A DNA stretch of 64,000 bases from Glaciecola sp965660815 (GCA_965660815.1 CBFIBG010000005.1:62001-126000), one strand, 5' to 3'. Positions 36,397 through 45,427 are shown, counted from the first letter of the stretch. Numbers and translations are program-made. The notes: generated by a model not told the origin, from the sequence alone.

Positions 36397-37289
36397 CTGA
36401 TATTAGACAACATTTAACAATGTATTCACGAAAAAGGAAAGCTATTCAGAAGGGGTTTACTCTTGTAGAGATAATGATCGCGCTCACTTTGGGTATTATT
36501 ATTTCGGCTTCGATCATTCAAGTCTTTGTAAGTAACTCCATGACGGATAGATTGAATCGAGCTGTAGCAAGTACACAAGAAAGTGGACGATACATTATCA
36601 GTAGAATGCGAAATGAACTTCTAATGGTGGGTTTATATGATCCGCTTAATCCCAATTTAAGCGACATTGTGGATACCGCTGAGGAGCAATCCTTTTTGCG
36701 CAACCACCCCGTCCCATTACCAGGAGATTTTGTTAATAGAGTGAAACTTGGCGCTATTGACGGTGCCGATGGCGCAGACGACACCCTAGTAGTCAGTCTA
36801 CAGGGATTAAGAGATTGTAGAGGGTATAAACTAGGGTATGCTGACGACGAAGAGTTTTACGTCGTAAATGAGTATTTCGTCAGCGGTAACAAACTTAAGT
36901 GCAGGGGCTTTGATGGTCGCTACTTAAGAGGGCAAAAAGCCGCCGTTGGTCACAATTCTCATTCTGCATTTACTATTTTAGATGATGTTTACTCTTTTCA
37001 AGTCACTTACGGTGTAGCAGATCCTGAGGGTAATAGCGGTCAGACTACGCCAGTAAAGTACATTGATGCCTCAGCTCTAGCCGCAGCACTTAATGCAAAT
37101 CAGCACATTGTCAGTATACGTATGGCAATGGTAGTGAAGGGAGAAGGAGGTGTAAAACTGGACAAGAAATCCACCTTCAAATTGTTGAATGAAAACGGTT
37201 TTACTGCTCCAGATAACGGATTGTACAAAGCTTTTGAGACCACGGTAACACTTAGAAATATGCGTAACTTCGCTAAGGGGAGCTCATGA
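36393..37289 (+). CDS. pilW: type IV pilus minor pilin PilW
   Basis: 298 residues from the ATG at 36393, which overlaps the pilV stop as ATGA; an upstream in-frame start lies deep inside pilV and is rejected. Prepilin signature KAIQKGFTLVEIMIALTLGIIISASIIQVFV with Glu at +5. The remaining 260 residues resemble PilW, with ESGRYIISRMRNELLMVGLYDP after the helix and NMRN near the C-terminus. Minor pilin of the tip complex. It overlaps pilX by 4 bases. Confidence 0.9.
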   Translation: MTDIRQHLTMYSRKRKAIQKGFTLVEIMIALTLGIIISASIIQVFVSNSMTDRLNRAVASTQESGRYIISRMRNELLMVGLYDPLNPNLSDIVDTAEEQSFLRNHPVPLPGDFVNRVKLGAIDGADGADDTLVVSLQGLRDCRGYKLGYADDEEFYVVNEYFVSGNKLKCRGFDGRYLRGQKAAVGHNSHSAFTILDDVYSFQVTYGVADPEGNSGQTTPVKYIDASALAAALNANQHIVSIRMAMVVKGEGGVKLDKKSTFKLLNENGFTAPDNGLYKAFETTVTLRNMRNFAKGSS

Positions 37290-37924
37290 ATTATTCTAAT
37301 AAAACCAATAATCGAGTCCAGAAAGATAACGCTTCAGTTGTCGTAATAAGAGCAACTATCGCTAAACAAACAGGATTAGTATTGGTGTTTGCCTTGCTTA
37401 TAATGTTAAGCGTGACAATTTTAGGTGTGTCTGCGGTCTCTAGCAGTCTATTACAGGGAAAAATGGCGTCTTCCTCTGAGCGCCGAGCGGTCGCATTTGA
37501 CGCCGCTGAAGCCGCGATTGCAGGTGTAATTTTTGAGTCAGAAGATGAATCTGTTTTAGTTGATCCTGCATTGACTGATCCATTATCTGAAGCCAGACAA
37601 CAAGCTGCGTTAGATCTAGATATTGAACAGCTCAGTTGTTTTGACCAAAACCGTACTGATCGCGCCATGACAAAAAATGGTCTTCCGTTTGGAATTAGGC
37701 ATACGGCCGCTGCAAATTATAGCGACAACCCCCCGACTACTAGCTGGTCTAAGACGGCTTTTGTCCGTGAACAGTCTTGTCGTGGGTCGAGTAATGTCAT
37801 TGGCGGCAGTAACATAAATTGCCACGTTTTCTTGATAAGAGGGTGTGGTCAACTTGAAGGCAGCAACTATGTTGTTGCCAACACCATCTCAGCAGCCGTA
37901 TTTGCGCCATCATCTAATAATTGA
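37286..37924 (+). CDS. pilX: type IV pilus minor pilin PilX
   Basis: 212 residues. The N-terminal part KQTGLVLVFALLIMLSVTILGVSAVSSSLLQGKMASSSE followed by AFDAAEAAI matches PilX/PilX_N, which has a pilin-like helix preceded by TG and lacks the Phe-Thr-Leu-Glu type III signature. A pair of Cys at the C-terminus (NCHVFLIRGCG) may form a disulfide. It starts within pilW (ATGA overlap) and ends 10 bases before pilY1. Confidence 0.88.
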   Translation: MNYSNKTNNRVQKDNASVVVIRATIAKQTGLVLVFALLIMLSVTILGVSAVSSSLLQGKMASSSERRAVAFDAAEAAIAGVIFESEDESVLVDPALTDPLSEARQQAALDLDIEQLSCFDQNRTDRAMTKNGLPFGIRHTAAANYSDNPPTTSWSKTAFVREQSCRGSSNVIGGSNINCHVFLIRGCGQLEGSNYVVANTISAAVFAPSSNN

Positions 37925-37934
37925 GGTAATGTAT

Positions 37935-40900
37935 ATGTACTATCGTAATAAATTTACCCTCTTTAGTCTGTCCTTATTTTTGGGGTTTATGATCAGCTTT
38001 TCAGCCGCTGGTGATGATTTAGAAATATATTTAGGTTCCGACTCAGTTGAAGTCACGTATAAACCTAACGTGTTATTCATCATGGATACATCGGGAAGCA
38101 TGTCAGGCCGTGATGGCACTGATACTACTAGGATGCAAAAAGTACAAGATGCACTTAGAAATGCGCTTGGCAATGCCACTAATATAAATGCAGGCTTGAT
38201 GAGATTTTCTGACTATGGCGGACCTATTTTATTTCCCGTCAGAGATATCGATTCTCCCGTTTCGCCGGAACTAGTCGTCCCAGTAATAGGGGATAAAGAC
38301 GATGCCCACGAAATTAATAGTTCTGTTAATACCAATAGCAATTCAATTGTTTTGTCTCAGGGCACAGATACGGTTCATACAGGTCTGCGCTTTCAAAAAA
38401 TAAATATTCCACGAGGAGCAGTGATTACCAGTGCAGTGCTTCGCTTTACCTCTGACGGCTATGATAGTTCTGCAACAACGCTGACGATAAGAGGAGAGAG
38501 CACTGGAAATGCAAGTGAGTTTTCTACAGACAATAATAATATCTCAAGCAGAAATAAAACCGTAAATGAGGTTGTGTGGGATCAAGACAACGTTTTTCCA
38601 TATTGGTCAGAAATTATCGCTTCTCCCGACTTGACGCCTGTTATTCAAGAAATTGTAGATAGAGGTGATTGGTGTGGTGGCAATGACTTAGCCATTATAA
38701 TAGAGTCACAAAGCATGAACTCTAGCTCTACTCGTTCTGCTTTGTCTCATGATTATGGAAGTGGCCAAGCACCTCAACTCGTGGTCACTTATGATGAAAG
38801 CTCCGCGACCGGTTGTGTGGGCAGCAAGCTTACCTATCAAGTAAGAAGTCAACGAGATAACGCCGAAGAGCGCTCCAATGGTTATCAAAATACTGGGTCT
38901 GAGTTAACGTTCAGAAGTAATAGCAATGCATACATTGGTCTTCGATTTCGAAATATCGCCGTTTCTCAAGGTGCCACTATAAAAAATGCCTACTTAGAGT
39001 TTACCTCTTACAACAATTATAACAATTCTGGTGCATCTATGTTCATTCAGGGGGTGAATGAGGACAACCCAAAAAACTTTAGGTCTAAGAATTACAAAAG
39101 ATATCTATTAAGGGACAAGCCCAAAACCTCGTCAAATGTGTCTTGGTCAAACATTCCAAGTTGGTATCGAAACGGTGTCTATCAGAGCCCTCCAATCACC
39201 AATATTGTTCAAGAGATCATAAATAGGGGGGGGTGGAATAATGGAAATAATATGATAATCGTATTGAGTGATTTTACTAACGCGAAACGAGGGGGCTACA
39301 CCTACAGTGGTAAGCCGTCTGGCGCAGCGAGATTAGTGATTGAATTTGAAGGCACTGCCACCCCTGAAACCTCGTCTACGGTAAGGCAACATTTGATTGG
39401 CAAAGTTGATGAACTGACAACCAATGGTATGACGCCGATCGTTGATACGCTTTATGAAGCCGCTCTATATTACGGTGGTATGAATGTGGACTATGGTCGT
39501 AAACGCGGTGAAAGCCACGTAAATAGCTCTGTCAGACGAGCCACAAGAGTCAGTCATAGAGCATCATATTTGGGTGCTGACCCCATTCGTTCTTATGGCT
39601 GCACTGAAGATAACTTAAGCAGCAGCAATTGTAGGGATGAGTATATACCGTTAGGGGCTCAATATATCAGTCCGATACAAGACTTGCAGTGTCAGACCAA
39701 TAACCACATTGTTTTGTTATCAGACGGCCAAGCAAACAATAACCACTCAGTTTCAAAAATTCAGAGTCTACTGGGGAAATCTTGCAGTGGAGGTGGTGGA
39801 GAGAAGTGTGGCGTTGATTTGGTTAAAAATATTTCAGACGCGGGTGATTCGGTTATTGATTCACGCGTCACCACGCACACTATTGGATTTTCAGCCAATC
39901 AATATGCCAATAACTTTCTTAATCAGTTAGCGTTACAAAGTGGGGGTGGTTTTTATAAGGCAACTGATTCCGACCAGCTTCTTAACGTATTTGAAACAAT
40001 ATTGCGTCAAGTCAAGGACGTGAATACTACTTTTGTGTCACCTGGCGTCGCTGTGAATCAGTTGAACCGATTGTCTCATAGAGATGAACTGTATTTTGCA
40101 TTATTTAAGCCTGCTGAAGGAACCCTTTGGCCTGGAAATCTTAAAAAATATAAAATCAAAGGCAATGAGGTTTTAGACAGAAACGGTTTACCGGCCGTGG
40201 ATTCTGGAACGGGTTTCTTTGCCGAAAACAGCCATAGTTATTGGTCAACACTTGCTGACGGCAATGATGTAAGACAGGGCGGAGCTGCTAGTAAGTTAAA
40301 CCTCAATAGAGACGTTTATTTCTTTGAAAATCAGCCTGGTACGATTATGTCATCAAGCAATGTATTGCATGAGACCAATTCGAATATCACGACTATAGAT
40401 GTCGCCACGAACGTACTGCCGCAACCAGACTTAATGAGAACAGAAGTGCTCAAGTGGGCTCGAGGGGTAGATGTCTTGGACGATGATGCCGATGGTTCAA
40501 CTAGTGATATTCGCGAATCCATGGGTGATCCAATTCATTCACAACCTGTGATTATCAACTATGCAGAAAATGACAGTGCAATTTATGTGGCGACTAACCA
40601 TGGGTTCTTGCACTCTTTCGATGCCGAAGACGGTACAGAAAACTTCGCTATTGTCCCAAAAGAACTGCTTGGAAATCTTTATGAATTTTACAGAGACGGT
40701 TCGACATTTAACCATGTTTATGGCTTAGACGGGGATATTGTTGCTCGTTACATCGATGATAAGATTTATCTTTACGTTGGCATGAGACGAGGTGGTAACA
40801 ATTACTATGTATTTGATGTAACAAGTAAAACAAACCCAAAGTTAGTGTTTTCTGTCGATGGTGGTACTGGCGACTATGCAAACATGGGTCAAACTTGGTC

Positions 40901-42035
40901 AAGACCAATTATCTCCAAAATGAATATTGGTGGCACGGTTAAAAATGTCATGATTGTTGGTGGTGGTTATGATGAGTTACAAGATGAAAAAGAGTTTAGA
41001 ACTGACGATTTAGTCGGCAATAGTGTCTATGTTATTGACGCTGAAAATGGCAATTTACTGTGGAGTGCTGGTAAAGAAAATGCTGATTTAAATCTGGAAG
41101 AAATGAAATATAGTATCCCTGGCAGAGTATCAGCGGTGGATAGAAACAATGATGGTTTGGTCGATCATATGTATGTAGCTGATATGGGCGGTCAGTTATT
41201 TCGTTTCGACGTTTACAACGGCGAGCCGGTAAACAATGTTATCAAGGGTGGCTTGATTGCAAGCTTTTCTGGTGATACCCCAGAGACTAACAGGCGTTTT
41301 TATTACGGAGCAGATGTCAGCGAAATTTTATTGGGGGATGAGCAATACTATGCAGTCGCCATCGGCTCTGGATTTAGAGCAGGTCCTTTAAATACGGTCA
41401 TTCAAGATGAGTTTTATATGATAAAAGATAAGGGAGTATTTGAGTTCGATGAATATGGTCGTTTCAAGCTCCCAGCAACTCCGTATACTCAACTGGATCT
41501 TTATGATGCAACAGACCATTTACTGGCCTCAGGTGATGAAGCGCAACAAGAGTTAGAAATGAACAAGTTCGCTGACAAAAACGGTTGGATGATTCGACTT
41601 ACAAGTGGGGGGGAAAAGGTATTGGCTTCACCTCTTATATTGGACTACAAAGTGTTTTTTACTACATATCTGCCAGCCTCAGCAAATGACTCTTTGTGTG
41701 CACCACCGTCGGGTAATAGTCGAGCATACTTGGTCAACATATTAAACGGCAATGCTATTTCAGACCTGAATCAAAATGGCGAAAATGAAGCGAGTGACAG
41801 ATACGCTCAATTGTCTCAGACAGGAATTGCACCAGATACGAAAATTCTGATTGAGAACATCGTTAAGCCCGTTGTTTGTTTGGGCGCTGAGTGCGTTGCT
41901 GCATCTATACAATACGATGATGAAGGAAATGAAATCGCTTGTGGTACTGACTTTGAGTGCTTAGCTCAGAATTTATACGGCAAATTTGAAAGGGTGCAAA
42001 AAGATATTTGGAAAACAGAAATTGAAAAACCTTAA
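37935..42035 (+). CDS. pilY1: PilY1-type tip adhesin with split von Willebrand A domain
   Basis: 1366 residues from ATG 37935, which has GAGG 8 nt upstream (an ATG at 37929 is too close to the SD). Signal peptide (about 1-25, ending FSAAG). The vWA MIDAS motif is DTSGS (51-55); after about 130 residues the vWA fold is interrupted by two DNRLRE-like beta repeats (about 140-290 and 298-474) and resumes near residue 478 (MTPIVDTLYEA; HIVLLSDGQANNN near 590). The C-terminal half (about 860-1250) is the PilY1 beta-propeller with GDPIHSQPV, and a calcium-type loop DRNNDGLVD near 1070. It acts at the pilus tip in adhesion, mechanosensing and control of retraction. Confidence 0.9.
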   Translation: MYYRNKFTLFSLSLFLGFMISFSAAGDDLEIYLGSDSVEVTYKPNVLFIMDTSGSMSGRDGTDTTRMQKVQDALRNALGNATNINAGLMRFSDYGGPILFPVRDIDSPVSPELVVPVIGDKDDAHEINSSVNTNSNSIVLSQGTDTVHTGLRFQKINIPRGAVITSAVLRFTSDGYDSSATTLTIRGESTGNASEFSTDNNNISSRNKTVNEVVWDQDNVFPYWSEIIASPDLTPVIQEIVDRGDWCGGNDLAIIIESQSMNSSSTRSALSHDYGSGQAPQLVVTYDESSATGCVGSKLTYQVRSQRDNAEERSNGYQNTGSELTFRSNSNAYIGLRFRNIAVSQGATIKNAYLEFTSYNNYNNSGASMFIQGVNEDNPKNFRSKNYKRYLLRDKPKTSSNVSWSNIPSWYRNGVYQSPPITNIVQEIINRGGWNNGNNMIIVLSDFTNAKRGGYTYSGKPSGAARLVIEFEGTATPETSSTVRQHLIGKVDELTTNGMTPIVDTLYEAALYYGGMNVDYGRKRGESHVNSSVRRATRVSHRASYLGADPIRSYGCTEDNLSSSNCRDEYIPLGAQYISPIQDLQCQTNNHIVLLSDGQANNNHSVSKIQSLLGKSCSGGGGEKCGVDLVKNISDAGDSVIDSRVTTHTIGFSANQYANNFLNQLALQSGGGFYKATDSDQLLNVFETILRQVKDVNTTFVSPGVAVNQLNRLSHRDELYFALFKPAEGTLWPGNLKKYKIKGNEVLDRNGLPAVDSGTGFFAENSHSYWSTLADGNDVRQGGAASKLNLNRDVYFFENQPGTIMSSSNVLHETNSNITTIDVATNVLPQPDLMRTEVLKWARGVDVLDDDADGSTSDIRESMGDPIHSQPVIINYAENDSAIYVATNHGFLHSFDAEDGTENFAIVPKELLGNLYEFYRDGSTFNHVYGLDGDIVARYIDDKIYLYVGMRRGGNNYYVFDVTSKTNPKLVFSVDGGTGDYANMGQTWSRPIISKMNIGGTVKNVMIVGGGYDELQDEKEFRTDDLVGNSVYVIDAENGNLLWSAGKENADLNLEEMKYSIPGRVSAVDRNNDGLVDHMYVADMGGQLFRFDVYNGEPVNNVIKGGLIASFSGDTPETNRRFYYGADVSEILLGDEQYYAVAIGSGFRAGPLNTVIQDEFYMIKDKGVFEFDEYGRFKLPATPYTQLDLYDATDHLLASGDEAQQELEMNKFADKNGWMIRLTSGGEKVLASPLILDYKVFFTTYLPASANDSLCAPPSGNSRAYLVNILNGNAISDLNQNGENEASDRYAQLSQTGIAPDTKILIENIVKPVVCLGAECVAASIQYDDEGNEIACGTDFECLAQNLYGKFERVQKDIWKTEIEKP

Positions 42036-42070
42036 AGATTATCGACACTGCTAGCGATTTATTTGTGATG

Positions 42071-42105
42071 TGAGTAAGGCTTTTTGGCTATAGGCCTTCA
42101 CTCAT
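42071..42105 (+). terminator. hairpin between pilY1 and pilE
   Basis: TGAGTAAGGC (42071-42080) pairs with GCCTTCACTCA (42094-42104), with one bulged C, around a 13-base loop. Only TTT follows, so attenuation or mRNA processing between pilY1 and pilE is more likely than full termination. Confidence 0.4.
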
Positions 42106-42138
42106 TTGATTAATAAATTTCAGTCTAAAGTAAATATA

Positions 42139-42615
42139 ATGAAGAGAATAAAGATGGCAAGAAAAGTACAGCGTGGTTTTACATTGACCGAACTTATGGT
42201 GGTAGTGGCTATTGTCGGTATTATTGCTTCGATAGCTTATCCAAGTTATCAAGGAATGATAGCCAGCAGCGCAAGGGGCGCCGTGCAAGCAGATCTGATG
42301 TCTTTCGCCAGTGCCATGGAACGTCACAGTGCATCAAACTTTACTTACGAGGGAGCAGGGATTGCTGGCGCAAATACTGGTAAGCCAGCTATTTACGCCG
42401 ATTATTCACCGGCAAATGAGCCTTCTACCAGCAAGAAGTATCAACTCACTATCGATAGTGCTGATGGTCAAACTTATTTACTCAAAGCGACACCAGTTGC
42501 TAATACGGTGGTTGAAGGGTCGGGCAACCTATTTATTTATAGTGACGGGCGTAAGGCATGGGATAAAAATTCAGACGGAACTGTTTCGGCAACTGAATTT
42601 TGCTGGGCCTGTTAA
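42139..42615 (+). CDS. pilE: type IV minor pilin PilE
   Basis: 158 residues from ATG 42139 (an ATG at 42154 with GAAGAG upstream is an equally possible start, giving the leader MARKVQRG). Prepilin signature VQRGFTLTELMVVVAIVGIIASIAYPSYQ, with Glu at +5 and cleavage after Gly. The globular part has the tyrosine-rich PilE pattern and ends EFCWAC with a terminal Cys pair, while the DKNSDGTVSATE stretch resembles a calcium-binding loop. It closes the plus-strand minor-pilin cluster. Confidence 0.88.
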   Translation: MKRIKMARKVQRGFTLTELMVVVAIVGIIASIAYPSYQGMIASSARGAVQADLMSFASAMERHSASNFTYEGAGIAGANTGKPAIYADYSPANEPSTSKKYQLTIDSADGQTYLLKATPVANTVVEGSGNLFIYSDGRKAWDKNSDGTVSATEFCWAC

Positions 42616-42669
42616 AACCATTTCCCATGGTTTAATGATGAGTTTACTTTTAAACTTTTAATAATCATT

Positions 42670-43227
42670 TTAAATCGCCAGGCAATCAATATTTTTCTTC
42701 GACGATAATTCATCGATTCCGTCATCGTTGCGGTCACTACTTATCCTAATTCTGCCCTGTAGACTAACGATAACGGCCTTTGCCATTTCAGTTTCATTTG
42801 ACTTTGGACAAATAATAATGGTCGCAGGAGTACTGTTACTGCCATTTTCGTAAAATACAATTGGTCTATTGGAACCCTTTATTTTGTGAAAGCGTTGGAA
42901 GAACGAATCAGAAGCCAACATCTTGTCAGCCTCTGATAGTGTTTTGTCATTATTCTTATCTATAAATACCATCAGCCCATCCCTCCAACTTTTTTGGCAA
43001 TGCACAAAGTCGTTTGTCGGACATATGGTCACCGTTTCAGCCAAGCTAATGGCCGAATATCTCGCATATCTAATAAATGAACTGGTTTTATTTATTTCGC
43101 TGATTAAGCGGCTTTTCTTTATGATTGTTGCTCCAGATGGAGCCACTACAAACGTTACGATAGAAAATACTGCAATTGCTGTCATTATCTCAAGCAGAGT
43201 AAATCCATTTATTTTTGTGCTGGGCAT
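42670..43227 (-). CDS. FimT/GspH-like pseudopilin
   Basis: 185 residues with a type III prepilin signature STKINGFTLLEIMTAIAVFSIVTFVVAP and Glu at +5. The globular part has SEINKTSSFIRYARYSAI, VTICPTNDFVHC, a WRDGLMVFIDKNNDKTL loop (Asp/Asn-rich, possible calcium site), and IIICPKSNE...VSLQGRIRIS. This is the FimT/GspH layout; FimT in some species binds DNA for uptake, which is inference here. It is convergent with pilE and paralogous to the next minus-strand gene. Confidence 0.85.
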   Translation of the reverse strand: MPSTKINGFTLLEIMTAIAVFSIVTFVVAPSGATIIKKSRLISEINKTSSFIRYARYSAISLAETVTICPTNDFVHCQKSWRDGLMVFIDKNNDKTLSEADKMLASDSFFQRFHKIKGSNRPIVFYENGSNSTPATIIICPKSNETEMAKAVIVSLQGRIRISSDRNDDGIDELSSKKNIDCLAI

Positions 43228-43307
43228 AGCTTCATTCCTTTATATAAAAATAAAGCAATAAAGTTTACGGTTTAGAAATTGAAATAGAACTGATCCAAGT
43301 GAGTGTA

Positions 43308-43324
43308 TTACCCGGATCGGGTAA
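43308..43324. repeat. perfect 7-bp hairpin between the two fimT-like genes
   Basis: TTACCCG (43308-43314) and CGGGTAA (43318-43324) with the loop GAT, in the gap between two minus-strand pseudopilin genes. No T run, so a processing or weak termination element is most likely. Confidence 0.4.
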
Positions 43325-43395
43325 GAGACATATCAAGAATGGTAAGTAAATTAATGGTCTAGCGATTATTGGAGCCTGACATATACAGACAGAGT

Positions 43396-44052
43396 CTAGC
43401 TACAAGAGATGTCGTTTCCTTCACTGTCTTCCACTATTGAGTTCCCATCGGAATCGACATTTACTTTCACTCTGCCTTGGGCATTAATACTTAGGCCTCT
43501 GGCGATGGTAGCCTCATTATTTTTTGGACATATTTTAATATTTGTTGGAATATTAATTGCGCCTGAGCCTGCAAATACAATGCTAGAGCTAGGGCCAGTT
43601 ACATTATTTCCACTAGTGATTTCGGTTGAGGTCATTAACAAAGGCTCAGTCGAGTCTCTGCTATTGTTACCATTACTGTCAATAAATACTATTTTTGCTT
43701 GATTCCAATTGGTTGAGCAGTTTTCAAAGTCGGGCGCTGGGCATACTACTGCCGTAGCATTTTGATCGATAGCGGTAAACCTAGCATATTGAATAACTCC
43801 ACTTAACTCATTGATTTCACTTATTGTTCTGTTTTTAGCAACCATTGTCTGCATGTTTGGTGCCACTACGGTCAATACTATGATAACAATCGCGATTGCG
43901 ATTAACATTTCTAAAAGTGTTAGCCCGGCTTGTTTGTGCAGAGATCTAATAGTCGCAAAATGTGACTGATGATGTCGGCCAATTTTTACTGTGCTTGCTC
44001 GCGCAATGTCAGCCTTAGTTAACAATCTATTCTCGCTGTTACCAAATATCAC
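43396..44052 (-). CDS. fimT: FimT-like pseudopilin with a long leader
   Basis: 218 residues from the GTG at 44052, chosen because GGGAG lies 7 nt upstream; another GTG at 44127 would give 243 residues and has no clear SD. The prepilin signature HKQAGLTLLEMLIAIAIVIIVLTVVAP has Gly at -1 and Glu at +5, but the leader before it is about 41 residues instead of 5-15. The globular part parallels the neighbouring paralogue: SEINELSGVIQYARFTAI, VVCPAPDFENC, KIVFIDSNGNNSRDS, IKICPKNNE, LSINAQGRVKV. Its C-terminal Asp/Asn-rich loop DSDGNSIVEDSEG ends in a Cys. Confidence 0.82.
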   Translation of the reverse strand: MIFGNSENRLLTKADIARASTVKIGRHHQSHFATIRSLHKQAGLTLLEMLIAIAIVIIVLTVVAPNMQTMVAKNRTISEINELSGVIQYARFTAIDQNATAVVCPAPDFENCSTNWNQAKIVFIDSNGNNSRDSTEPLLMTSTEITSGNNVTGPSSSIVFAGSGAINIPTNIKICPKNNEATIARGLSINAQGRVKVNVDSDGNSIVEDSEGNDISCS

Positions 44053-44170
44053 TTCACTACTCCCATATAATACAGGTACACTATAACCCACTATACAATA
44101 TCTTTCGGTATTGTAGTTAACTTGCACTTAGTAGATTTAATACCTACAACACACACTACTTATTAAGAAT

Positions 44171-44197
44171 ATGCGTAAACAAAATTTCGTTACGCAT
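44171..44197. promoter_or_regulatory. 8-bp perfect inverted repeat upstream of nadE
   Basis: ATGCGTAA (44171-44178) and TTACGCAT (44190-44197) with an 11-base spacer, 35 bases before the nadE ATG and in the divergent region towards fimT. It could be an operator for a NAD-biosynthesis regulator or a leader hairpin; the factor is not known. Confidence 0.4.
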
Positions 44198-44232
44198 TGT
44201 ATCGGCAGTACAAATAAATCTCGGAGATTTTG

Positions 44233-45081
44233 ATGGATAAACAATCGATTATTAAAGAAATGCGTGTTCAATCTGACCTAGATGTCACATTTGAAATAAA
44301 GCGCAGAGTCGACTTTATCAAAACACAACTTATCAAATCACAAATGTATTCGCTCATACTCGGCATTAGTGGAGGTATCGATTCATGTACACTCGGCAGA
44401 TTGGCTCAATTAGCGGTTAATGAACTCAACACAGAGCAGGATCCCGGTCAGTACCGTTTTATAGCGGTGAGATTACCTTATGATGTACAAGCTGATGAGG
44501 ACGATGCACAAGCAAGCATCAATTTTATTCAACCCAGTATGGCCGTTACTGCGAATGTGAAAAAGAGCGCTGATGCGATCCATGAAAGTGCTTTGAATGC
44601 TTTGGCTAGCAATCAAGAGTTTAATAAAGGTGCCATCAGTCCAGAGTTAAATGACTTCGTTAAAGGCAATGCAAAAGCAAGAGCTAGAATGGCCATACAA
44701 TACGACATTGCTGGTCTGACGCAAGGTCTGGTGCTTGGAACCGATCATTCGGCTGAAAATATCACAGGTTTTTATACGAAATACGGTGATGGTGCTTGTG
44801 ATTTAGCGCCTTTATTCGGTTTAAGTAAAAGACAGGTAAGGCAACTGGCAAAGCATTTAGGCGCGCCAACTCATATAATAGAAAAAGCCCCCACGGCAGA
44901 CCTCGAATCTTTAAAACCTCAACTCGCCGACGAAGCTTCTCTTGGATTAAGCTATAATCAGATAGACGATTTTCTTGAAGGAAAGAGCACTGATGACTAT
45001 GCTGATGCAAGATTAGTCGAAATATTTAATAAAACTCAGCATAAACGCGTGCCTATACCTACTATTTATGACAGTGAGTAA
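44233..45081 (+). CDS. nadE: NH3-dependent NAD+ synthetase
   Basis: Amidates deaminated NAD to NAD+ using ATP and ammonia. 282 residues (E. coli 275), without an N-terminal nitrilase domain, so ammonia-dependent. The PP-loop is ILGISGGIDSCTLGRLAQ; VLGTDHSAENITGFYTKYGDGACDLAPLFGLSKRQVR is the conserved active-site segment; and the C-terminal KRVPIPTIYD is typical. The ATG at 44233 has CGGAG 6 nt upstream. glnB starts 4 bases after its stop, so NAD synthesis and nitrogen signalling are co-transcribed. Confidence 0.97.
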   Translation: MDKQSIIKEMRVQSDLDVTFEIKRRVDFIKTQLIKSQMYSLILGISGGIDSCTLGRLAQLAVNELNTEQDPGQYRFIAVRLPYDVQADEDDAQASINFIQPSMAVTANVKKSADAIHESALNALASNQEFNKGAISPELNDFVKGNAKARARMAIQYDIAGLTQGLVLGTDHSAENITGFYTKYGDGACDLAPLFGLSKRQVRQLAKHLGAPTHIIEKAPTADLESLKPQLADEASLGLSYNQIDDFLEGKSTDDYADARLVEIFNKTQHKRVPIPTIYDSE

Positions 45082-45085
45082 GACA

Positions 45086-45427
45086 ATGAAAAAAATAGAA
45101 GCAATCATAAAGCCGTTCAAGTTAGATGATGTTAGAGAAGCGCTTTCAGATATTGGAGTTTCAGGTTTGACGATGACAGAAGTAAAGGGATTTGGTCGTC
45201 AAAAAGGTCATCAGGAGATATACAGAGGGGCCGAATATCAAGTTGATTTTTTGCCAAAAATTAAATTGGAGCTTGCCGTCACAGACGAAATTGTCGATCG
45301 CGCCATCGAAATCATTACTAAAACTGCAAAAACAGGCAAGATAGGCGACGGCAAAATATTTGTATACGACTTAGAGAGAGTCTTGCGCATCAGAACGGGA
45401 GAAGAGGGAGACGATGCGTTAAGCTAG
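45086..45427 (+). CDS. glnB: nitrogen regulatory protein P-II
   Basis: Trimeric signal protein that binds ATP/ADP and 2-oxoglutarate and controls nitrogen assimilation. 113 residues from ATG 45086, which restores the canonical MKKIEAIIKPFKLDDVREAL start; an ATG 18 bases upstream lies inside nadE. The T-loop keeps the uridylylation site Tyr51 (EIYRGAEYQVDFLPK), and the C-terminal signature GDGKIFVYDLERVLRIRTGE is intact. The context with nadE rather than amtB argues for glnB over glnK. Regulation is expected through GlnD. Confidence 0.95.
   Translation: MKKIEAIIKPFKLDDVREALSDIGVSGLTMTEVKGFGRQKGHQEIYRGAEYQVDFLPKIKLELAVTDEIVDRAIEIITKTAKTGKIGDGKIFVYDLERVLRIRTGEEGDDALS

Noticed and set aside
42311..42661. 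116-codon plus-strand frame inside pilE
   Set aside because: It is a shadow of pilE in another frame; pilE has the prepilin signature and the expected length.
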